NCBI RefSeq assembly: GCF_900113445.1
Contig: NZ_FOPJ01000015.1
Location: forward strand, 1-64,000
Reading direction: 5' to 3'
Length of the DNA: 64,000 nt
Source: Corynebacterium spheniscorum
GTDB lineage: Bacteria > Actinomycetota > Actinomycetes > Mycobacteriales > Mycobacteriaceae
Within the stretch, counting starts at the first letter, position 1. Each line of letters starts with the position of its first letter. The translations under genes were made by a program, and so were the position numbers. The notes below the pieces were generated by a model. It worked only from the letters and a program-made list of their open reading frames with translations. It was not told where the DNA came from and made no database searches. This document shows, in pieces, positions 54,101 through 59,802 of the stretch.

Positions 54101-56036
54101 CCCCATCACCCCCGTCCCCGGTGTGGCCTTCCGCCACCAGTCCTATTGGACGGACGCGCACCCCTCCAGCACCACCCGCGTGGGTCTACCAGGGGTTCGC
54201 ACCATCCTCCCGGATCGCTGCATTGCCTTCCGCACCACCGCTGATCTCGCGCCCAGTGTGCTGGCGGTGCTTGAAACCGCGGCGGAAAATATTGACCCCA
54301 CCGCCAACCTCAGTGCCTACCAGGAATATGGCACGCTCCCGCCATCCGGCGAGCTCACCACCATTGTGCGCCGCGTGCTGGGCGGACTGTCCTTAAGCGT
54401 GCACCACGTCACCGACAATGATGACACCGTGCTCATCGCCGAAGGTTTCGCCACTGCCGGCGACACTCCGCACACCCAGACGCCCGCGGAACTCGGCTAC
54501 ACCGCCCCCACCGAGCGCCCCAGTATGCCCACCGATGAAGTCCAGGTGGAGCAACGCCATTGGGACCCCACCTCCGGGGAATCCGTAGAAGACCGCATGC
54601 GCGCCATCGTCTCGGAATCCATGGGCTATGACGTCGACGATCTCCCCCGCGAGCTCCCACTGATCGACCTCGGCCTCGATTCACTGATGGGCATGCGCAT
54701 CAAAAACCGCATCGAAAACGACTTCCAAATCCCGCCGCTGCAGATCCAGGCACTGCGCGACGCCTCCGTCGCCGATGTTGTCAGCATGGTCGAAGATATG
54801 GTCGCTCAAGAATCTTCTGCTATCCCCGAGAACGATTCCCCCAACTCCGCAGCTCCCGCAGCTGCGCAGGCGGCCCCCGCGGACGCTGCGGCTTCCCCGC
54901 AACGCGAATCCGCGGATAATAAGCCCAGTACCCCAAGCACCGGCGTAGGTGTTGCGCCTCGCGATGCTTCGGAACGCCTCGTCTTTGCCACCTGGGCGGG
55001 TATCACCGGTGCTGCTGCCGCAGGGGTTACCTCGCAGCTTCCCAGCGTGGATGAAGACACCGCCCAAAAGATCGCTGAGCGCCTTAATGAGCGCGCCGGG
55101 GCTTCCTTAAGCGCGGCGGATGTTCTTGCTGCCAGCACGCTGGAACCGCTGGCAGATCAGGTGCGCGAAACCCTCGAAACAGATGTTGAAGGCAATATCC
55201 GGGTATTGCGTGCCCGCGCGGAGGGCAGCACGAAACCCAGTGTCTTCCTCTTCCACCCCGCCGGTGGTTCCTCTGTGGTGTACCAACCACTAATGCGCCG
55301 CCTGCCCGATGATGTGCCGGTTTATGGTGTGGAACGCCTAGAAGGTTCCCTGGCTGAACGTGCCGCCGCCTACCTGCCGGATATTCAGCGGCTTGCTGAT
55401 GGCAAGCCGGTGGTACTCGGTGGTTGGAGCTTCGGTGGTGCCTTGGCTTATGAGGTGGCCCACCAGCTTGAAGAATCTGATGTGGAAGTAGGCCTGATTG
55501 TGCTGCTCGATACCGTGCAGCCCAGCGAAACAGTGCCCGATACCATCGAAGAAACCAAGGCTCGCTGGGAACGCTATGCGGCTTTCGCGGAAAAGACCTA
55601 TGGCCTGGAGTTCCCGGTGCCCTATGAGCTTCTCGAAACCGCTGGTGAAGATGCCCTCTTAGGAATGTTGGTGGACTTCCTCGCTACCACCGACCCAGCC
55701 GAGCATGGCTTAGCCGCCGGGGTGCTGGAGCATCAGCGCGCCAGCTTTGTGGATAACCGCATCTTGGATCGCATGGACCTGCGCCGTTGGGCGGATGTGC
55801 ATGTACCGGTGATGCTCTTCCGTGCGGAGCGTATGCACGATGGTGCCATTGAGTTGGAGCCACGCTATGCCCAGATTGACCCCGATGGTGGCTGGTCCGC
55901 TATCGTTGATCAACTAGACATTATTCAGCTGCACGGTGACCACTTAGCCGTGGTGGATGAACCAGAGATCGCTACGGTTGGTGCACACCTAACTAAGCGC
56001 ATCGAGGAGATGGGCTCCACGGGCCCTCAGAGCTAG
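51120..56036 (+). CDS. pks13: Polyketide synthase Pks13 (mycolate condensation)
   Basis: 1638 residues. It performs the Claisen-type condensation joining the meromycolate and the carboxylated alpha-chain. Domains in order: N-terminal carrier (about 10-85; phosphopantetheine Ser46 in ESFGLSSRDMVLL); an Ala/Gln/Thr/Gly repeat linker (about 88-112); ketosynthase (124-545, Cys in VDTACSSSLVAVH near 290, His in EAHGTGT and NIGHTEAAAG); acyltransferase (about 640-950, Ser in GMSMGEIAAAYAAGG near 743); C-terminal carrier (Ser in LIDLGLDSLMGMR near 1189); thioesterase (about 1370-1638, Ser in LGGWSFGGALAYE near 1437, His in LHGDHLAVV). All active-site residues are kept. Confidence 0.96.
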   Translation: MTDTQAASMTVEQLRTWLHDWVARTAGLESSEVGDDRPLESFGLSSRDMVLLSGELENLLGVHLDATIAYEYPTIDGLAQKLIENAQTGAQTGAQAGAQAGAQTGANAHSSSPHTPQQRTRAEHDIAIVGMAARFPGADNLEEMWSMLVEGRDAVGPLPAGRWSEYADDQVMVDKMANVNTDGGYLQDIAGFDAEFFGLAPVEAANMDPQQRIMLELSWKSLEHAGIAPNTLRGKPVGVYFGSTNNDYGMLITADPAEAHPYALTGTASSIIPNRVSYAFDFRGPSVSVDTACSSSLVAVHHAVRALRDGDADLALSGGVNILASPFISTAFGELGVISPTSAIHAFSDEADGFVRGDGAGVLVLKRVADALRDGDTIHAVIRGSAVNSDGHSNGLTAPNPEAQVDVLHRAYRDAGIRPHEVDYVEAHGTGTILGDPIEATALGEVLGKGRDITEPTLLGSIKTNIGHTEAAAGTAGLIKVVLGLQHDIIPPSLHFDAPNRFIDFDAERLEVVEDPREWPQYSGRRVAGVSGFGFGGTNAHIVLSDFNAADYEVQATQIDAQLAKDNLVSLPVSGLLPSRRRQLAEVLANDLEQRPEEELIPFACVLSGRNHGRSRAIIHADSIEQAVKRLRQVAEGKVSVGIDAADSPASLGPVFVYSGFGSQHRKMVKDLCELSPIFLQRLEELDELVEFESGWSILDIVRDDEQTYDTETAQVAITAIQIALTDLLAHFGARPAAVMGMSMGEIAAAYAAGGLSAEDALRVACHRARLMGEGEKSLPEDELGAMAVIEISADDLAQLREERPEYAGIEPAVYAGPGMTTVGGPREAVVALVEEWEKESRFARLLNVKGAGHTSAVDPLLGELAAETGDVQPKPLRIPLFSSVDCGMVYQPGSTVHDSDYWIRCTRQAVHFQEATEAAFAAGHSTLVEISPNPVALMAMMNTAFAVGRPDAQLLYALKRKVDTAHSMRELLGKLYVQGQDIDFRFFNGDAQTPITPVPGVAFRHQSYWTDAHPSSTTRVGLPGVRTILPDRCIAFRTTADLAPSVLAVLETAAENIDPTANLSAYQEYGTLPPSGELTTIVRRVLGGLSLSVHHVTDNDDTVLIAEGFATAGDTPHTQTPAELGYTAPTERPSMPTDEVQVEQRHWDPTSGESVEDRMRAIVSESMGYDVDDLPRELPLIDLGLDSLMGMRIKNRIENDFQIPPLQIQALRDASVADVVSMVEDMVAQESSAIPENDSPNSAAPAAAQAAPADAAASPQRESADNKPSTPSTGVGVAPRDASERLVFATWAGITGAAAAGVTSQLPSVDEDTAQKIAERLNERAGASLSAADVLAASTLEPLADQVRETLETDVEGNIRVLRARAEGSTKPSVFLFHPAGGSSVVYQPLMRRLPDDVPVYGVERLEGSLAERAAAYLPDIQRLADGKPVVLGGWSFGGALAYEVAHQLEESDVEVGLIVLLDTVQPSETVPDTIEETKARWERYAAFAEKTYGLEFPVPYELLETAGEDALLGMLVDFLATTDPAEHGLAAGVLEHQRASFVDNRILDRMDLRRWADVHVPVMLFRAERMHDGAIELEPRYAQIDPDGGWSAIVDQLDIIQLHGDHLAVVDEPEIATVGAHLTKRIEEMGSTGPQS
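51373..51441 (+). repeat. 12-bp tandem repeat in the Pks13 linker
   Basis: A unit close to GCCCAAACCGGA is repeated about six times and encodes repeats of Ala-Gln-Thr/Ala-Gly in the linker between the first carrier and ketosynthase domains. Because the unit is a multiple of three, copy-number changes would keep the frame. Expect strain-to-strain length differences. Confidence 0.9.
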
Positions 56037-56053
56037 AAATTGGTGATACACAA

Positions 56054-57601
56054 GTGACGCACACGACCGCGGAGAAAATCGCTGACCTGCGGGAACGCCT
56101 GCAGCAAGCGCAGGATCCCGGCAGCGAACGTGCCCGCGCTAAACGCGATGCTGCTGGTAGATCCACTCCGCGTGAACGTATCGCCGAACTCCTTGATGAA
56201 GGCTCCTTCGTAGAGATCGGCGCGCTTGGCCGCACCCCCGGCGATCCGGATGCCCCCTACTCCGATGGTGTGGTGACCGGCTATGGCCGCATTGATGGCC
56301 GCCCGGTGGCTATTTATGCCCACGATAAAACCGTCTATGGCGGATCTGTCGGGGTTACCTTCGGCCGCAAGGTCTGCGAAGTGATGGACATGGCCATCAA
56401 AATTGGTTGCCCCGTTATTGGCATCCAAGATTCCGGTGGTGCCCGCATCCAAGATGCGGTGACCTCCCTGGCCATGTACTCGGAAATTGCGCGCCGCCAA
56501 ATGCCGCTGTCAGGCCGCAGCCCACAGATCTCGGTGATGTTGGGTAAGTGTGCTGGCGGTGCGGTGTATGCACCGGTGACCACCGACTTTGTGATCGCGG
56601 TGGAAGATGAAGCCGAAATGTATGTCACCGGCCCCGCGGTGATCAAAGAGGTCACCGGCGAGGAAATCACCTCCGCGGAATTAGGTGGCGCCCGCGAACA
56701 AGAACTCAATGGCAATATCTCCCTGGTGGTAGCCGATGAGGAAGAAGCCTTCGAGGCAGTGCGGGATCTTCTTGATCACCTACCGCTGACCTGTAATGAT
56801 GCTGCCCCAGTCTTTGGTGCCCCCAGTGATGAAGAAGTGGCGGAAACCCCGGAGCTAGATAGCTTCATGCCGGATGATACCAATGCTGGCTATGACATGG
56901 TGGATTTGCTGCGCCAGCTCGGTGATGATGATTCCCTGCTGGAGATCCAACCCAACTACGCCCCGAACCTCATTACCGCCTTCGGGCGGATTGATGGGCG
57001 CTCGGTGGGGTTTGTGGCGAACCAGCCCATGCACTTTGCTGGGTGTATTGACGCTGATGCTGCGGATAAGGGTGCGCGCTTTATTCGCATTTGCGATGCT
57101 TACAATATTCCGCTGGTGTTTGTGGTGGATACCCCCGGGTATTTGCCGGGTGTGCAACAAGAAAAAGCTGGTCTGATTCACCGCGGCGCGAAGCTGGCGT
57201 TTGCGGTGGTGGAAGCTAGTGTCCCGAAGGTGACGCTGATTGTGCGCAAAGCTTATGGCGGCGCCTATGCGGTGATGGGGTCGAAGAACCTCAGCGGTGA
57301 TATCAACCTGGCGTGGCCCACTGCCCAGATTGCGGTGATGGGTTCTGCTGCGGCAGTGGTGATGATCCAGGGCAAGCAGCTGGCAGCTGCGCCGCCGGAG
57401 CAGCGCGAGTACTTGAAGAAAGTCTTCATGGACTTCTATGACGAGAATATGACTAGCCCTTATGTGGCGGCAGAACGTGGATTCTTGGATGCCATGATTC
57501 AGCCGAAGGACACGCGGCTGGCGCTTCGTCGGGCCTTAAGGCAGATGACGGAGAAGCGCGAGATCGCGGTGGATAAGAAGCACAATATTATCCCCATGTA
57601 A
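56054..57601 (+). CDS. accD3: Acyl-CoA carboxylase beta subunit AccD3
   Basis: 515 residues from GTG 56054. It is the carboxyltransferase subunit that makes the carboxylated long-chain acyl-CoA used by Pks13. The N-terminal carboxyltransferase domain has ARERIAELLDEGSFVE-like residues (STPRERIAELLDEGSFVEIG), GVGVTFG-type tracts and QDSGGARIQDAVTSL. The C-terminal one has GYLPGVQQEKAGLIHRGAKL and the oxyanion tract KAYGGAYAVMGSKNL. The mycobacterial counterpart in this place is AccD4. The biotin-carrying alpha subunit lies elsewhere. It is 17 bases after pks13. Confidence 0.94.
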   Translation: MTHTTAEKIADLRERLQQAQDPGSERARAKRDAAGRSTPRERIAELLDEGSFVEIGALGRTPGDPDAPYSDGVVTGYGRIDGRPVAIYAHDKTVYGGSVGVTFGRKVCEVMDMAIKIGCPVIGIQDSGGARIQDAVTSLAMYSEIARRQMPLSGRSPQISVMLGKCAGGAVYAPVTTDFVIAVEDEAEMYVTGPAVIKEVTGEEITSAELGGAREQELNGNISLVVADEEEAFEAVRDLLDHLPLTCNDAAPVFGAPSDEEVAETPELDSFMPDDTNAGYDMVDLLRQLGDDDSLLEIQPNYAPNLITAFGRIDGRSVGFVANQPMHFAGCIDADAADKGARFIRICDAYNIPLVFVVDTPGYLPGVQQEKAGLIHRGAKLAFAVVEASVPKVTLIVRKAYGGAYAVMGSKNLSGDINLAWPTAQIAVMGSAAAVVMIQGKQLAAAPPEQREYLKKVFMDFYDENMTSPYVAAERGFLDAMIQPKDTRLALRRALRQMTEKREIAVDKKHNIIPM

Positions 57602-57606
57602 TTGTG

Positions 57607-57663
57607 GGGCTGTAACGGCTGGTGTATTAGTGTCGATGTAGCTCAATAGACTAAGTACAGCCC
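57607..57663 (+). promoter_or_regulatory. Inverted repeat flanking the promoter of the 31-residue ORF
   Basis: GGGCTGTA (57607-57614) and TACAGCCC (57656-57663) lie 41 bases apart, right after the accD3 stop and just before the ribosome binding site of the small ORF. TATTAG and TAGACT in between are candidate -10 elements. The pair may be an operator or a large leader hairpin. Confidence 0.45.
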
Positions 57664-57680
57664 TATTAGAAAGGCAGCAC

Positions 57681-57776
57681 ATGCTCAGCGTTACTCTTGA
57701 TCTCCTCGGCGATATGCTCAACTACATCTACATGATCATCAACGCCGTCACCAACGGCCAAGGCATTAAGCTCTAA
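57681..57776 (+). CDS. 31-residue amphipathic peptide, candidate mycomembrane porin
   Basis: A 31-codon ORF with AGAAAGG 7 bases before its ATG and a strong terminator 29 bases after its stop. The peptide starts MLSVTLDLLGDMLNYIY, continues MIINAVTNGQGIKL, and has no signal peptide. Polar residues Asp7, Asp11, Asn14, Asn21 and Asn25 follow a 4-3 spacing, so they line one face of an otherwise hydrophobic helix of about 24 residues. This is the style of corynebacterial PorA and PorH (45 and 57 residues, no signal peptide, O-mycoloylated on Ser). Ser3, Thr5 and Thr24 are possible acylation sites. Homology to a named porin is not shown. Confidence 0.7.
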   Translation: MLSVTLDLLGDMLNYIYMIINAVTNGQGIKL

Positions 57777-57804
57777 ACACCTTTTCCGCTTTAAAGAACA
57801 GGTT

Positions 57805-57839
57805 CGCCCTCGCACCTACTCAGGTACGAGGGCGTTTTT
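57805..57839 (+). terminator. Terminator of the small-peptide gene
   Basis: CGCCCTCGCACCT pairs with AGGTACGAGGGCG (12 of 13 positions) around ACTC, followed by five T residues. It is one of the best terminators in the window. Confidence 0.92.
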
Positions 57840-57910
57840 GTGTGGCATACCCCAGCCACCTGCCAGGGATCAGTAAGGCAGACCCCTAGCCAGCGGGTCT
57901 CGAGGAAAGC

Positions 57911-58282
57911 TTAAGCCTGGCGCTGCAGCACCTTGGTGGCGATGATTCGCCAGCCCAGCAGCAGAACCGCGGAGGTGATGGAGGCGACCATCATGAAGGA
58001 CCAGTGTGGGACGGTGTGATGGCGCAGCGCCCAGATACCGAGGCCCACGATAACGGTGAAGATCCAGACGAAGAGACCGGCGGGGGCGAGGCGGGTGGGC
58101 ACCATTTTGGTGAGGCTCATGATCAGCCAGGCACCGAGAATGCCGAGGAGGAAGGGCCAGTAGGTGGAGAGCCAGCCGCTGAAGTTGAGCGGCATGGTGT
58201 CGGATTGGTGCGCGACGCGGGCGAGCAGGGCGAATAGGGCCATGCAGATGATGTCGATAAGGAAGAATAGGGCGCGGGACAT
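57911..58282 (-). CDS. DUF3054-family membrane protein
   Basis: 123 residues with four predicted membrane helices (about 5-22, 40-60, 68-86, 93-113). MSRALFFLIDIICMALFALLARVAHQ and the following WLSTYWPFLLGILGAWLI fit the actinobacterial DUF3054 pattern. Its function is unknown. It is convergent with the 31-residue ORF and lies after the 52-residue membrane protein, with which it may share a transcript. Confidence 0.82.
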   Translation of the reverse strand: MSRALFFLIDIICMALFALLARVAHQSDTMPLNFSGWLSTYWPFLLGILGAWLIMSLTKMVPTRLAPAGLFVWIFTVIVGLGIWALRHHTVPHWSFMMVASITSAVLLLGWRIIATKVLQRQA

Positions 58283-58375
58283 GAGTCCTCAGACTTTCTT
58301 TAGCAGCTAGATTATGGGGTGCTCCAGGGGGAGAGTCTAGTTGCTGGGCCCGCTGGCGCTGTCATCGCGCCGGGG

Positions 58376-58534
58376 CTAGAGCCCGAGTTTGCGGTCGGTA
58401 GTGTCCTGGTCGAGTTTGCGCTCCATTTTCGTCAAGACTTTGCCGGTCTTGATGACGAACCACAGCACAGTGAGCGCGATGATGATGAAGATGAGAATGA
58501 TGAGGAGTTCTAAGGGGCCTATTGTCGCGATCAT
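58376..58534 (-). CDS. 52-residue single-TM protein
   Basis: A short ORF of 52 residues with AAAGGAG 7 bases before its ATG at 58534. It begins MIATIGPLELLIILIFIII and continues ALTVLWFVIKTGKVLTKMER, so one membrane helix (about 8-28) is followed by a basic and then acidic tail ending DQDTTDRKLGL. The good ribosome binding site and clean helix-plus-charged-tail structure support a real gene. It lies 93 bases upstream of the DUF3054 gene on the same strand. I do not recognise the family. Confidence 0.75.
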   Translation of the reverse strand: MIATIGPLELLIILIFIIIALTVLWFVIKTGKVLTKMERKLDQDTTDRKLGL

Positions 58535-58584
58535 GATGATGCTCCTTTGCGAGGTTGGTGTCGGGTATTGGACAACTATTGTGC

Positions 58585-58609
58585 GAATACTCAGATTGAG
58601 TGAGTATTC
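58585..58609. promoter_or_regulatory. 9-bp inverted repeat upstream of the 52-residue gene
   Basis: GAATACTCA and TGAGTATTC with a 7-base spacer, 51 bases upstream of the minus-strand ATG. Its place and symmetry suggest an operator. Confidence 0.5.
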
Positions 58610-58700
58610 CAGATCACGTTTGTGTCGCCACTGTAGTTGGGGGCGAGAAGAACACGGGACTAAAAAGAACTGTTATAGAATTCACCCCCAAAAAGGTTAT

Positions 58701-58722
58701 GGTTAATGCTGCAGCATTAACC
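58701..58722. repeat. Perfect 22-bp palindrome over a stop codon
   Basis: GGTTAATGCTG and its reverse complement CAGCATTAACC abut without a spacer, and the leftward YbhN-family stop codon (58717-58719) lies inside. On the minus strand a CCTTTTTGG tract follows, so it may act as the operon terminator; as DNA it is also a strong dyad. Confidence 0.75.
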
Positions 58723-59799
58723 TGCGGTGGGAACCGCACCCTCCCGCGGGTTCCGCGCTTCCCCGTCGGCCGTACCCTCCCGCGCACTCACCCCGCGACG
58801 CAGATAATGCAGCACATAAATCAGCCACCCCACCACGTTGACCAGCACCAAAGTGATCAAGCGATAAGCCACCGCGGTACCTGTTGCATGTACCACCGTC
58901 ATACCGGTAGCCACCAGGGTGGTCACCAGTGCCGCCTCCACGGGGCCTAAACCACCAGGGGTGGCCTGCACACTGCCGGCAATCTTCGTGGTCACGTAGG
59001 TCAGCAGCACGCCCGCAATGGTGGTGTGATCAGGAATGCGATCAATCCCCGGCATCGTGCCGGTAATCGCCCAGGCACACAGCCACAAACTTAAAATATC
59101 GATCCCGCGATTCAGCAGCGAAAAGATCGCGGCCTTCGCGAAACGCCCCGGGGTCAGTTGGATGGCCGCCAAACCATTGACAAACCCACCAATACTTTCG
59201 GCGGCTTTATCAGGGTCTTTGCGGAATAACTTGGCAATTGGGCGCACCAAGGGTCGGCATGCGTGGGCAATCGGGTGCGGATTACGGGAGGCCACATAAA
59301 GCCCAAAAGACACCGCCACCATCACCAATAAAGTGATAATCAGCGACGCCAAACTAATCCGCGCGCCTAAAAACACCACCGCACTAATGCCTAAAAGCAC
59401 CAGCCACATGGTGGAAATCAGGCCAGAGAACACAAAGAACCAGGCGCATAAAGCACGGCTCGCACCCCACCCGCGCTGCACTTTATAGGTCAAAATCGCG
59501 GAAAAGGCCGCGCCCCCGGGCAGCGTTGTTGCCCACGCATTGCTGGCGAAAGTAATCGCATTCGTTTCCCCCGGGCTCACCTTCGAGCCACCTGCAGCCA
59601 TTAGCTGCCGCATTACCTCCGCCATCGCAGCGAGCGATAAAAGCGCTGTGAGCAGGCATAGTGCTAGTGGCAGTGGTTCGGCGTTGCGCAGGTGCGCCAG
59701 CCCGCCGAGCAGCACATCATATTGCTGATAAGACAGCACCCCCACCACAATCAGCACGACGAGGGCAAGCAGCCACCGCCACCAGCGCGATTTCAGCAT
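58717..59799 (-). CDS. YbhN/UPF0104-family membrane protein
   Basis: 360 residues with eight or so membrane helices. The family (lysylphosphatidylglycerol synthase transmembrane-like) is indicated by LPGGAAFSAILTYKVQRGWGASRAL in the first half and TKIAGSVQATPGGLGPVEAALVTTL in the second; PGGLGxxEAAL is the hallmark. It lacks the catalytic LPG synthase domain, so it may be a lipid flippase or transporter part. It starts 3 bases after the MmpL stop, so the two are almost surely translated from one mRNA. It is near mmpL3 in mycobacteria too. Confidence 0.87.
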   Translation of the reverse strand: MLKSRWWRWLLALVVLIVVGVLSYQQYDVLLGGLAHLRNAEPLPLALCLLTALLSLAAMAEVMRQLMAAGGSKVSPGETNAITFASNAWATTLPGGAAFSAILTYKVQRGWGASRALCAWFFVFSGLISTMWLVLLGISAVVFLGARISLASLIITLLVMVAVSFGLYVASRNPHPIAHACRPLVRPIAKLFRKDPDKAAESIGGFVNGLAAIQLTPGRFAKAAIFSLLNRGIDILSLWLCAWAITGTMPGIDRIPDHTTIAGVLLTYVTTKIAGSVQATPGGLGPVEAALVTTLVATGMTVVHATGTAVAYRLITLVLVNVVGWLIYVLHYLRRGVSAREGTADGEARNPREGAVPTAG

Positions 59800-59802
59800 G
59801 TG

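Noticed and set aside
58319-58513. 64-codon plus-strand ORF opposite the 52-residue membrane protein
   Set aside because: It is an acidic Asp/Glu shadow (ATC/ATT codons read backwards as GAT/AAT); the minus strand has the ribosome binding site and a clean helix.
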